Assembly (NCBI RefSeq): GCF_002741015.1
Contig: NZ_CP016618.1
Span: 648,300-712,299, forward strand
DNA from: Microvirga ossetica
Lineage (GTDB): Bacteria > Pseudomonadota > Alphaproteobacteria > Rhizobiales > Beijerinckiaceae
Direction: 5' to 3'
Length of the DNA stretch: 64,000 nucleotides
Shown here: in pieces, positions 8,420-16,929 of the stretch
How the letters are laid out: every line of letters begins with the position of its first letter
Numbering within the stretch: the first letter of the stretch is position 1
Notes under the pieces: model-generated
Seen by the model: the letters and a program-made list of their open reading frames with translations, nothing else
The model's database searches: none
What the model was told of the DNA's origin: nothing
Translations under genes and position numbers: made by a program

Positions 8420-10964
8420 AACGCGCGCGATCGCCTGGCGCTGGCTGATGGTCGGTGAACTGCGCGCCTTTCCGATGCGCTTTGTGCTGGCCGGACTCGC
8501 CATCGCAATTGGCCTCGCGCTCGCCTTTGCGGTCCATGTCATCAATCGGTCGGCCGCCGAATCCTTCGGGCAGGCGGTGCGCAGCGCCGCCGGAGGTGCC
8601 GATCTGCAGGTACGCGGTGCGAGCGCGCTTGGCTTTGACGAGGGGCTCTATCCCACACTGATGGGGCTCGGCGTGATCGCGGACGCGAGCCCCGTCGTGC
8701 AGATGCGCGCGACGGTCGGGGAGCGGGCGCACCCGATCCCGCTTCTGGGGCTCGACATGTTTCGCACGCTGACGGTTTCGCCCAGCCTGGTCATCAGACC
8801 TCAGATCGCGCGCACGGGCGCCGGACCACGGTCGATAGACCTCGCCGCCGTGCTCGATCAGGACGCGCTCTACCTATCGCGCGATGCCATGACCCAGACG
8901 GGCTTCGGCTTCGGCGACCGGGTCGAAGTGCGTGCGAATGGCCGGACGCACGACTTCGTCGTTGCGGGGGACCTGCCGGGGGTGGCGCCAGGGCAGGGCA
9001 TAGCGGTCATCGATATCGCGTCGGCGCAATGGCGCTTTGGACGGCTCGGCACGCTCGATCGGGTCGACCTGAAGCTCGAGCCCGGGACCGTCTTGGCCGA
9101 CGCCAAGGCGCAGCTCGCGTCCGTCCTGCCCGCCAATACGCAGCTCAGCGATGGCGAGACCGAGAGCCGCCGCGGCGACGCGCTCTCGCGCGCCTATCGT
9201 GTCAACCTCGACATGCTCGCACTGGTCGCGCTGCTGACCGGCGGATTCCTCGTCTATTCTGCGCAATCACTCGCGGTGACGCGGCGGCTGCGCCAGTTCG
9301 CGCTGCTCCGCACGCTCGGCCTGCAGGAACGCGCGCTCACCGGCCAGCTCCTCGCCGAGGGCGCGGCACTGGGTGGTGTGGGCGCGCTGATTGGCCTGGC
9401 GGGAGGCTATGCGATCGCTGGGGTTGCTCTGCGCCTGCTCGGCGGCGATCTCGGCGCGGGCTATTTCGACGGCGCGACGACGACGCTCGCGTTCGCGCCC
9501 GAAGCGGCGGTGCTCTTCTTCGGCTTTGGCATCGCGACGGCACTGGCTGGAAGCTACGCGCCCGCCCGGCGCGCCGCACGGATCGCGCCCGCGCTGGCGC
9601 TCAAGGATGCGGGCGATCAGGTCGACCCACGCAAGCCACCCAGCATCGTCCCGGCCGTGACACTGATCGGGGCCGGGTTCGTGTGCGCCTTTCTCCCGGC
9701 GGTGAACCGGCTTCCGGTCTTCGGCTATCTTGCGGTCGGGCTTGTGCTTGCCGGCGGGGTTGCTGCAATGCCCTGGCTTGCGCGCCTGCTGCTGCGGCCG
9801 CTGGGACACGCGAAGCTGCGCGTCCCCGCCTTCGAGATGGCGCTTCACCGCCTCCTCGGCGCGCCCGGCCAGGCCTCGATCGCCCTCGGTGGTATCGTCG
9901 CAAGCACCGGGCTGATGATCGCGATGGCGGTGATGGTCACCAGCTTCCGGGGCTCAGTTGACGACTGGCTGGAGAGCTTCCTCAGCGCCGATCTCTATGT
10001 CGCCGCGGCGTCGAACGAGCCAATGTTCGACGCCGAAACGCAGCGCCGCCTCGCCGCAACGCCGGGGGTCGCGGGAATCGCCTTCAGCAAGGGCCTGGCC
10101 GTCACACTCGATCCGGAGCTTCCCCCCGCGCTGCTCATCGTTCGCCCAGTTGCGGGGCCTGGCTACGCGCTACCGTTGATCCAGCGGGCGCCACGGTCGG
10201 GGGACGGCGTCGCGCTCTGGCTGTCCGAGCCCGCGGCGCGACTTTACGGCGCGCAGCCTGGTGACGCTTTCGCACTGCCCATCGGCGCGGGCGGCGCCAA
10301 GGTGATGGGCCATGTGGCGGGGATCTGGCGTGACTATGCCCGGCAGCAGGGCGCCATCGTGATCGACACGCGCGATTACACGGCGATCACCGGCGATGCC
10401 GTCCGCAGCGAGGCCGCTGTCGAGCTCGTGCCGGGCGCCTCGGTTGCGGCAGCGCGCGCGGCGATCCTGGCGCGGCTGCCGCCCGATATGACCCGGCGCG
10501 TGGATTTCGCCGAACCCGCCGCCCTGCGCGGACGCGCGCTCCGGTTGTTCGACCGGAGCTTCGCGATCACCTATGCACTCGAGGCGATCGCGATCCTGAT
10601 CGGCCTGGCCGGGGTCGCCGCCTCCTTCTCGGCGCAGACGGTCGCACGCATCAAGGAATTCGGGATGATGCGCCATGTCGGGATGGGCCGGGGCCAGATT
10701 GTCACGATGCTCGCCATTGAGGGCGCACTCCTCGGGGTGGTCGGCATGGCGGCGGGCAGCGCCGTCGGGATCGCGCTCAGCCAGATCCTGATCCATGTGA
10801 TCAACCCGCAATCGTTCAACTGGACGATGACGACACGCATCCCCTGGGGACTGATCGTCGGCGTTGCGACCGCGCTGATTGGCACCGCGGCTGCCACCGC
10901 GATGATCGCCGGGCGCCAGGCGGCGTCGCGCGACGCAGTTCGTGCTGTAAGCGAGGACTGGTGA
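8412..10964 (+). CDS. FtsX/MacB-like ABC permease, fused double-domain (AttFG-like)
   Basis: The 850-residue inner-membrane permease has two repeats of the FtsX type. Each has a periplasmic loop and a four-helix arrangement: helix 1 near residue 15-40 (AGLAIAIGLALAFAVHVI), helices around 275-400, and a second set at ~495-515 and ~715-840. It ends RQAASRDAVRAVSEDW. The start at 8412 (MAETRAIAWRW) is preferred to an ATG at 8394 because it gives a tight ATGGCTGA overlap with the ATPase. It pairs with the ATPase upstream and the AttH-like secreted protein downstream. In Agrobacterium-type att clusters the permease is split into AttF and AttG; here one chain covers both. Confidence 0.9.
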   Translation: MAETRAIAWRWLMVGELRAFPMRFVLAGLAIAIGLALAFAVHVINRSAAESFGQAVRSAAGGADLQVRGASALGFDEGLYPTLMGLGVIADASPVVQMRATVGERAHPIPLLGLDMFRTLTVSPSLVIRPQIARTGAGPRSIDLAAVLDQDALYLSRDAMTQTGFGFGDRVEVRANGRTHDFVVAGDLPGVAPGQGIAVIDIASAQWRFGRLGTLDRVDLKLEPGTVLADAKAQLASVLPANTQLSDGETESRRGDALSRAYRVNLDMLALVALLTGGFLVYSAQSLAVTRRLRQFALLRTLGLQERALTGQLLAEGAALGGVGALIGLAGGYAIAGVALRLLGGDLGAGYFDGATTTLAFAPEAAVLFFGFGIATALAGSYAPARRAARIAPALALKDAGDQVDPRKPPSIVPAVTLIGAGFVCAFLPAVNRLPVFGYLAVGLVLAGGVAAMPWLARLLLRPLGHAKLRVPAFEMALHRLLGAPGQASIALGGIVASTGLMIAMAVMVTSFRGSVDDWLESFLSADLYVAAASNEPMFDAETQRRLAATPGVAGIAFSKGLAVTLDPELPPALLIVRPVAGPGYALPLIQRAPRSGDGVALWLSEPAARLYGAQPGDAFALPIGAGGAKVMGHVAGIWRDYARQQGAIVIDTRDYTAITGDAVRSEAAVELVPGASVAAARAAILARLPPDMTRRVDFAEPAALRGRALRLFDRSFAITYALEAIAILIGLAGVAASFSAQTVARIKEFGMMRHVGMGRGQIVTMLAIEGALLGVVGMAAGSAVGIALSQILIHVINPQSFNWTMTTRIPWGLIVGVATALIGTAAATAMIAGRQAASRDAVRAVSEDW

Positions 10965-12040
10965 TGAAGACGCGGCTCGCGCTCACGATGCTCCTGCTCG
11001 CCGCCGGCTGGGCCGTGCCTGTGGCGAGCCCGCAGCCCGCCTATCCCGTCGTTACGCCGGGCGCAGAATTCCGCTTCCCGCGCGATCATGGCGCACATCC
11101 GGACTATCGCACCGAATGGTGGTATTTCACCGGCTGGCTTGATGCCCCCGATGGCCGGCCGATCGGGTTCCAGATCACCTTCTTCCGCTCGCGCCCCGGG
11201 ATCGATCCCGCCAACCCGAGCGCCTTCGCGCCGCGCCAGATCATCTTCGCGCACGCGGCGCTGTCCGACCCCGCCAGGGGCAGGCTGATCCATGATCAGC
11301 GCATTGCGCGGCAGGGCCTCGGGATCGCGGAGGCATACGAGGGCGATGCTCGGATCGCGTTGCTCGATTGGCGGTTCGACCGGCGCGCCGAGGGCGTCTT
11401 CCACGTCACGGCGCGCGCGCGGGATTTTGCGCTCGACCTCTCGTTTACCCCGACCCAGCCCGTGATGCTCAACGGCGACAGGGGCTATAGCCGCAAGGGC
11501 CCGCGCCCCGAGCAGGCGAGCTATTACTATTCGATGCCGCAGCTGGCGGTCGTCGGCAGCGTGGTCCGCGACGGGAAACGGGCGGCGATGACGGGCCGCG
11601 CCTGGCTCGACCGCGAGTGGTCGTCGAGTTATCTCCCGCCCGACGCCGTCGGCTGGGACTGGACCGGCATCAACTTCGACGACGGCGCTGCATTGATGGC
11701 CTTCCAGGTCCGGGGCCGCGACGGGCAGGCCGTTCATGCCGGCGGCACGCTCCGCCGAGCTGACGGAACGCAGCTGCTGCTCGCGCCTGAGGACGTGCGC
11801 TTCGTGCCCCGACGGCGCTGGCACTCGCCTCAAACCGGCGCGGCTTACCCTGTCGAGGCCGATTTCGAGATCCGCCTCCCCGAAGGCACGCGCCGCATCC
11901 GCCTCACGCCCCTTTTCGATGCGCAAGAACTGGACGGGCGCGCCACGGGAATGCCCAGCTATTGGGAGGGGCTGGTCTCGACACCCGGCGGACGGGGCTA
12001 CCTGGAACTCACCGGATACGCTGGATCGCTTGGCCTTTGA
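10964..12040 (+). CDS. Secreted AttH/CrtC-like lipocalin-fold protein
   Basis: The 358-residue protein has a Sec-type signal (MKTRLALTMLLLAAGWAVP, cleavage after about residue 22). It carries AttH/CrtC family markers: TEWWYFTGWLDAPDG near residue 45, the GRAWLDREWSSSYL motif, and GWDWTGINFDDGAALMAF. The family includes carotenoid 1,2-hydratase and AttH lipocalin-like proteins. In Att operons it is the periplasmic partner of the ABC exporter. The ATG overlaps the permease stop (TGATG); a GTG two bases earlier is an alternative. The gene ends 16 bases before an IS110-derived end fragment, which probably marks the edge of the transferred block. Confidence 0.88.
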   Translation: MKTRLALTMLLLAAGWAVPVASPQPAYPVVTPGAEFRFPRDHGAHPDYRTEWWYFTGWLDAPDGRPIGFQITFFRSRPGIDPANPSAFAPRQIIFAHAALSDPARGRLIHDQRIARQGLGIAEAYEGDARIALLDWRFDRRAEGVFHVTARARDFALDLSFTPTQPVMLNGDRGYSRKGPRPEQASYYYSMPQLAVVGSVVRDGKRAAMTGRAWLDREWSSSYLPPDAVGWDWTGINFDDGAALMAFQVRGRDGQAVHAGGTLRRADGTQLLLAPEDVRFVPRRRWHSPQTGAAYPVEADFEIRLPEGTRRIRLTPLFDAQELDGRATGMPSYWEGLVSTPGGRGYLELTGYAGSLGL

Positions 12041-12055
12041 GCTGCGCAGGAATCG

Positions 12056-12153
12056 GACGCCTCCCTTGCGTGCAATCAACACCTCCACTCTGGCACAGCG
12101 AGGTCGTTGGGGGCGTCTACCCTGTACCATCAGATCTTGTTCTGACCCCGTTT
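12056..12153 (-). repeat. Detached 5' end of IS110 element A
   Basis: These ~98 bases match the region immediately upstream of the IS110 transposase at 2681-2779. Shared blocks are GACGCCTCCCTTG, TGCAATCAACACCTCCACTC, TGGCACA, GGGCGTCTACCC and CATCAGATCTTG, ending CTGACCCCGTTT. The transposase gene is missing. It is a scar of a former copy, or of a recombination between copies, at the edge of the Att-like operon. Confidence 0.75.
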
Positions 12154-12203
12154 AGGCGCTTCGGTCTTTCAAACCTTTTGATCCCGGTCCTAGGAAGCTC
12201 TAC

Positions 12204-12528
12204 TCATTGAGGAATGGGATTCATTTCCATCTCGTCGTTATTGTCCCATCGGGCCGTCCCAGTCTTTAGGTCGATTTCTATGGTGAAGCGACGGGGAGCG
12301 GTTTCCAGAGCACCACCGCACTTGCCGCCATGCTTCTCCCGAACAGTGACCGTTGCCATCGTCTTGGTAGCTTCCTCCAGGATCAGAGTTGAACAGGACA
12401 GTTCCGCCCGCGAAAGAAGGCGGCGCTGGGCAAGGATGCGGAAGGCCGTCTGTAGGATGGCGTTCTTCCTCGGCCGCGAAAACCACGAGGGGGACAAGGC
12501 AGGCGAGGAAAGAGATAAATGCTCTCAT
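12204..12528 (-). pseudogene. Small exported protein, frameshifted
   Basis: One frame starts at 12528 with a good signal peptide (MRAFISFLACLVPLVVFAA). A second frame continues the conserved mature domain to 12204 (ATVTVREKHGGKCGGALETA, then a RFTIEIDLKTGTARWD segment). The signal frame loses meaning after the cleavage region, while the second frame reads on from there. A single-base frameshift near 12,460 explains both. The VTVREKHGGxCGG motif is, to my knowledge, typical of a small uncharacterised secreted family in Hyphomicrobiales. It is a broken gene or a sequencing error. Confidence 0.6.
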
Positions 12529-12558
12529 TGAAGCAATCCCGAGGGTGACAAGACGCAG

Positions 12559-12591
12559 AAGCCCCGCCCGGGGTAGAGCCGGGCGGGGCTT
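12559..12591. terminator. Strong GC-rich hairpin
   Basis: Perfect 13-pair stem, AAGCCCCGCCCGG with CCGGGCGGGGCTT, and a seven-base loop. It has the shape of an intrinsic terminator with only a short T run on either side. It lies 31 bases upstream of the broken exported-protein gene, so it probably terminated a neighbouring leftward gene now lost. From 12,592 to 12,872 no gene is seen. Confidence 0.5.
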
Positions 12592-12872
12592 CCTGTTGCC
12601 TCAGCCTGATACGCTACACAGGCTGGGTTCTATGTAGCAGCAGGGAGTAAACGACTCGTTGCTCCTTAGGCATCGCCTCCATGCAGGTTCAACACGTCGA
12701 GGATAAGAAAAGGCCGATGATGCAACCCGTCTCTCTCGCCTCGAGAGCGAGTTCCAGGTCATGCCCACTCACCATTACCTTTTACTGGCTGGAGTCCTCT
12801 TCAGATGGAACGGGCGACAGGTTTTCTATCGAAACCCATCCGGTCCAAGTCCTTATACGAGGCACCAGGTAG

Positions 12873-13980
12873 GGCTTTGTTGCGCGGATCGGACTGTGCG
12901 CGCATTGAATGCACCCGTAGCCGAAATTCAGGCAATCCGGACGGTCTTCGGGCGCCCAAACGCGAGCATCTGGTTCAGGGCATGAACGGCGATGGCAATC
13001 TCCGTCGCACGACGCCGATCCGTCCGCGAGCGCAGCCCGTCGCCGATCACTCGTTTGAAGCGGCTGAAGGCGGCCTCCACCAAGGCTCGACGAGTGTACC
13101 GGGATCTCCTTTGCCAGCCCATGCGCCCATGCTCGGCCATGCTTTGGAGATGCCGATCGCGCTGAGTCGGAGCGCTCTCTGCCGTATCGCTCGGCACGGC
13201 AGTCGATCGTGGTGGAATGATCACTTCCGCATCAGGTTCGCGCTTGGCGATGGTGTCGTAGATGCAAGTCTGATCATAGGCTCCATCACCGATGAAGGAA
13301 GCGAGTGGGTCTGTGATCTGGTTGAGCAACGCGCCGACCTGCGAGCCATCATCGACATCGTTGGTCGTCAGCTCTGATGCGAGAATCTGTCCGGTCTCGG
13401 CATCGACGCCGATATGCAGCTTGTGCCAGGACCGGCGTCTTGTGGTGCCGTGCTTCTCGATCAGCCACTCGCCGGGTCCGCACAGACGCAGGCCTGTGCT
13501 GTCGACCAGCAGGTGAACAGGCCCTCCGGAGCTCGCATACGGCCTTGGCACCTCCAGGGTTTCGGCCCGCCGTCTCACGGTCGAGTGATCTGGCACAGCG
13601 AGATCAAGGCCTATAGGAGCCTCAGGATCGAGCCGATCAAGCCCTCGGTCTGCCGGAGCGCCAGCCGGAACACCGCCCGGAGTGTCAGGGCTGTCCTGAT
13701 CGCCAGAGCCGAGTAGCGGCTGACCACCGCGTGTTGTGCGGGGCTCAGCGCGCCAAGCTGCAATGGCTTCCTCGGTGAACCAGACCGTGAGACTTCCCCT
13801 CCGGCGCAGGGCCGCGTCGTACTCGGCCCAGTTCGTCACCCGGTGCCGCTGCTTCGGAATGCGGTGACGGCGAGCGGCATTGGCTTTGAATGGCACGGTC
13901 GAGATCCTTGGTCAGAAGCCGAATAGGCCTCTACGCTACCCAGCCGCGGTTACCAACTCGCTCATCCATGCAACAAAGCG
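12873..13980 (-). mobile_element. IS5-family (IS903-group) element, copy 1
   Basis: Terminal repeats are GGCTTTGTTGCGCGGATC on the left (12,873) and, inverted, GCTTTGTTGCATGGATGAG on the right (~13,980), similar to IS903-group ends. The right end interrupts the NepR-EcfG gene. No nine-base target duplication is seen, so the flanks have been rearranged. Two more damaged copies lie at ~18,599-19,486 and ~26,490-26,787. Confidence 0.75.
12928..13896 (-). pseudogene. IS903-group transposase with compensating frameshifts
   Basis: The 322-codon frame starts MPFKANAARRHRIPKQRHR. The DDE residues are in place: HLLVDSTGLRL, SFIGDGAYDQ and RALVEAAFSRFKRVIGD. Between about residues 60 and 105 the in-frame peptide (LLGSGDQDSPDTPGGVPAGA) is not transposase-like. 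The +1-shifted reading of the same DNA is (YSALAIRTALTLRAVFRLAL), matching copy 3. One insertion and a later compensating deletion near the TATAGG at 13,612 therefore scramble ~45 residues. The protein is probably inactive, although the gene looks full-length. Confidence 0.75.
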
Positions 13981-14517
13981 CCTCGCGCTGCTCGCGGGGC
14001 AGCCTTGCGAGGGCGGTGTGGAGATCCTGGACCGCCAGCCTGTCCTCCTGATCCGGGATCGTGATCATCCTTGCTGCGTGGGGTGCGTCCGCATCCTCGA
14101 CCTCGCGTTGCGTCGTGCGGCGGGCGGAGAAGAACAGGTTGCGCAGGATGGTGAAGAGCCAGGCCTGGAGGTTCGTGCCCGCTTCGAACGTCTCCTGCCG
14201 GCTGATGGCCTTCAGCACTGTCTCCTGGACGAGATCCTGGCCTGGTGGATGTCCCGGGTAAGCGAGATCGCGTAGACCCGCAGCGACTTCAGCCCAGCCA
14301 TGAGCTCGTCGACGAAGGCCTGGTCCACCGGCTCCGTCTGAGCCCGGATGACCTGGGCCACGCGAGTGAGAAGCTGGGCCAGGCTCCGGGGCATCTTCTC
14401 CGCGGCAGGATCGCCGTAGAGGGCGCGCAGTTCGCGCCCGAGGTGGATCTGGATCGCGTCGGAGAGGGACGGGTTGTCGGCGGGATGGGAACGTTCGATC
14501 GCGATGCACTGTGTCAT
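13981..14517 (-). pseudogene. NepR-like/EcfG sigma factor fusion, frameshifted and truncated
   Basis: The first ~60 residues (MTQCIAIERSHPADNPSLSD, then IQIHLGRELRALYGDPAAEK) look like the NepR anti-sigma helix pair. In the same frame follows the start of an EcfG-type sigma region 2 (FVDELMAGLKSLRVYAISLT). A one-base deletion near 14,240 (GCCAGG for GCCGAGG) shifts the frame. The shifted frame continues sigma 2 (DLVQETVLKAISRQETFEAG, AWLFTILRNLFFSARR) and the start of region 4 (LARLPREQREAL), where the IS903-like element cuts it off. NepR and EcfG are normally separate neighbouring genes controlling the general stress response. The gene is dead. Confidence 0.72.
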
Positions 14518-14712
14518 CGCTCATCAGATGTAACAGGCCGGGCTGCTTTCAACCGCGCGGGCGGATCGGAAACCAGCATCCCCGTCCGGCGTTGTCCAAC
14601 CGTAGCGGTTCGAGTGCGAGGTCGACTATGACGGCCACATCTCGCGGCGCGGCGACGCTCACCTGCGAGGCCTGCTCTATGAGGGCGCAACCGTGATCCT
14701 GACGCGCACTCA

Positions 14713-15669
14713 GAGGCTGGTGAGCAATTATCTTTCGTCTTTGCGCGTGAGGCGGCGCAGCAGGATGCGGCTCATCGCGAGGTAGAGCAGCATCTCGCCG
14801 GTTTCGCCCAGACGTTCGTAGTCCTTCGCCAGCCGCCGGTTGGTGGTCAACCAGGCGATTGTCCGCTCGATCACCCACCTTCGCGCGAGTACCTGGAAGC
14901 CACTCGGCCGCGTCGGCGGCTCGGCGCCAACCCGCATCCAGACGCCTCCGCTCCACCAGTGTTGCGGGATCGACAGCCTCCAGCCCAGCGCTCTGCGCAG
15001 CCAATCCTTCAATCCGCGATAAGCCGTGTCGGCCCACATCTGCTCGATGGCCGGGAAGAGATGCTGCAGACCCTCCAACAAGAGTTCGGCCCCTGCGCGA
15101 TCATGGATGTCAGCCGGGTGCACCTTGTTCTTCAGCAGCGTGCCTTGCGTATCAACGAGCAGATGGCGCTTGCGGCCCTTGATCTTTTTGCCACCATCAT
15201 AGCCGCGCGGTCCGCCCATCTCAGTGGTCTTGACCGATTGGCTGTCGATGATCGCCGCCGTGGGCTGCGGCGCCCGGCCGATCGTGCGGCGGTAGCTCTC
15301 GCGCAGGACCTGGGTCACGTGCTCCCAGGTGCCATCCTCGCGCCACTGGGCATAGTGGTAGAAGACGGCACCGCGCGGTGGATACTCGTGCGGCAGCAGC
15401 CGCCACTGGGCTCCGGTGCGCAGCAGATAGAAGATCGCATCGACGATGTGCCGTAACGGATAGGTCTGTCGCCGTCCGGCCGGATGGCTGCGCGGGACCA
15501 GAGGCGCGAGCAGCGCCCATTCGGCATCATTGAGGTCGCTGGCGTAGGAACAGACATCCATGGCGGGGTTCCTCCACCGTCAAACAACCCGCATCCACCT
15601 CACCGATCTTCAAGAAATCTATTCTGAATCAAGCATTTGAACCGAGCAATAAAATTGCTCACCAGCCTC
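14713..15669 (-). mobile_element. IS5-family (IS1031-group) element, complete with target duplication
   Basis: The element is 957 bp with perfect inverted termini GAGGCTGGTGAGCAATT at both ends. It is flanked by TCA at 14,710-14,712 and 15,670-15,672, matching the TNA three-base duplication known for the IS1031 group. It sits inside an older IS110 relic. Intact termini, duplication and transposase suggest a recent insertion. Confidence 0.9.
14728..15561 (-). CDS. IS5-family transposase (IS1031 group), intact
   Basis: The 277-residue DDE transposase has the N-terminal DUF4096-like domain (SDLNDAEWALLAPLVPR, HIVDAIFYLLRTGAQWRLLP). The catalytic DDE domain contains AAIIDSQSVKTTE, MWADTAYRGLKDW and RRWVIERTIAWLTTNRRL. 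Length and organisation match active members of the group. It fills the element from 166 bases inside one terminus to 15 bases inside the other. No frameshift or stop is present. Confidence 0.93.
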   Translation of the reverse strand: MDVCSYASDLNDAEWALLAPLVPRSHPAGRRQTYPLRHIVDAIFYLLRTGAQWRLLPHEYPPRGAVFYHYAQWREDGTWEHVTQVLRESYRRTIGRAPQPTAAIIDSQSVKTTEMGGPRGYDGGKKIKGRKRHLLVDTQGTLLKNKVHPADIHDRAGAELLLEGLQHLFPAIEQMWADTAYRGLKDWLRRALGWRLSIPQHWWSGGVWMRVGAEPPTRPSGFQVLARRWVIERTIAWLTTNRRLAKDYERLGETGEMLLYLAMSRILLRRLTRKDER

Positions 15670-15940
15670 TCAGGCCGGGAGCGACCTGCGCCGATGGGGG
15701 TTGCAGCTGCGCGAGCGGATCGGCTTCAAGCGGGCGGCGGTGCCGTAGCCCGCAAACAAGGCCTTCGTGGAACCGTTACACCGCCATTCCCTTTGACCGT
15801 CGGCGCTTCTATGATTTCTCAGTTCAGGGAACAGCCGCCACCGCCGACGAGGAGGACATGGCCAAGCTGGTAACAATCTTCACGGCAACTCATGCTAGGC
15901 GCTCTGCGTCCGCAGCACGCTCAGCCAAGCGTTAGCGCCA

Positions 15941-16735
15941 ATGCAGGCGCGGTCGAGCAGGCTGGGGCGGCTCCGTGTGCAACTGCGGCGCCTGTTCTAT
16001 GGCCACCGTCCGGTAGCAATTACCTTCCAAGCGGGTCTCCTTGCCATTGACCTGGCCGCGATCGCTTACTTTGTGGCCACCACCTTTGTCGCCGACGCGA
16101 CGTGGCTGCGGGTGGTGGATCTGCTGCTCGGGGTCCTTCTCGCCCTCGAGTTTCTGGGCCGGATGCTCGCTCACCGCCACCCCATGGCCTACCTCGACAA
16201 TGGCGCTGCGCTGGTCGATCTTGTGGTGATCGCCTCCCTGTTCGTCTCGGCGCTTGGGGTCAACCTCGGCTTTCTGCGGATTCTCCGGACGGTCCGGCTC
16301 CTGCGGTCCTACAACGTGCTCGGCCAGCTCAAGCGGCGCTTTGCAGCCGTGCGCCAAAACGAGGAGGTGATCCACGCTGCCCTGAACCTCGCTGTCTTCG
16401 TGTTCATGATCTCCGCGCTGGTCTACGTCAGCCAGCGTGAGATCAATCCGAAGATCGAAGACTATATTGATGCGCTCTACTTCACGATGGCGACGCTCTC
16501 CACCACGGGCTTTGGGGATGTCACGCTGATGGGCAGCACCAGCGGTGAGTTGCTCTCGATCCTCATGATGCTCGTCGGCATCACCCTGTTCCTCCGCCTG
16601 GCGCAGGCTGTGTTCCGCCCCGGCGGCAAGGTGCTCTTCCCGTGCCCGCAATGCGGGCTGCAACGCCACGAGCTTGACGCCGTCCACTGCAAGGCCTGCG
16701 GCCACGTGCTGAACATCCCCAACGAAAATGAGTGA
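15941..16735 (+). CDS. Voltage-gated-type potassium channel with C-terminal zinc ribbon
   Basis: The 264-residue protein has six predicted membrane helices. S1 to S3 lie at ~25-105, and S4 is arginine-rich (RILRTVRLLRSY, ~110-121). S5 follows at ~148-165. The pore loop carries the K+ selectivity filter (STTGFGDV, ~188-195), and S6 is at ~205-225. The cytoplasmic tail ends in a four-cysteine zinc ribbon (CPQCGLQRHELDAVHCKACG), an unusual addition for a Kv-type channel that might sense metal or redox state (inference). It probably acts as a homotetramer. A small membrane-protein gene follows 194 bases later on the same strand. Confidence 0.88.
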   Translation: MQARSSRLGRLRVQLRRLFYGHRPVAITFQAGLLAIDLAAIAYFVATTFVADATWLRVVDLLLGVLLALEFLGRMLAHRHPMAYLDNGAALVDLVVIASLFVSALGVNLGFLRILRTVRLLRSYNVLGQLKRRFAAVRQNEEVIHAALNLAVFVFMISALVYVSQREINPKIEDYIDALYFTMATLSTTGFGDVTLMGSTSGELLSILMMLVGITLFLRLAQAVFRPGGKVLFPCPQCGLQRHELDAVHCKACGHVLNIPNENE

Positions 16736-16929
16736 TGCGCCGCAGCGCGAGGGTCGCACCCAAGCAGGTGCGAAACGGATGGCCTCTGCACAAGGCTCGC
16801 GCCGCAGATGGACCGTCGGGACCGATCCGCCATATGGCCTCTTCCAATGCCGCGACCGGAAACTGGCAAGCCCGCCCCCAAGCCCGATCTGCTAGGTTGA
16901 AGACTCGCTTTGCTGCCACGGAGTTTCGC

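Larger units (their letters stand above)
14598..15750 (+). pseudogene. IS110-type transposase C-terminal relic split by an IS5 insertion
   Basis: Before the inserted element (14,598-14,712) the frame reads FECEVDYDGHISRRGDAHLR then GLLYEGATVILTRT, a typical IS110 C-terminal block. After it (from 15,673) the frame resumes QAGSDLRRWGLQLRERIGFK then RAAV before a TAG. Removing the 957 bp element plus one TCA copy joins the two halves in frame. This gives direct evidence of the insertion and its target duplication. The N-terminal two-thirds of the transposase are absent. Confidence 0.75.

Noticed and set aside
10571..12130. A 519-codon antisense frame across the AttH-like gene
   Set aside because: No recognisable domain; the sense strand has a signal peptide and family motifs. 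It is a high-GC artefact.
13595..13615. Similarity of CTGGCACAGCGAGATCAAGG to the IS110 left-end block
   Set aside because: Lies within the IS903-like transposase coding region, where it encodes DLAVPD; the match is short and coincidental.
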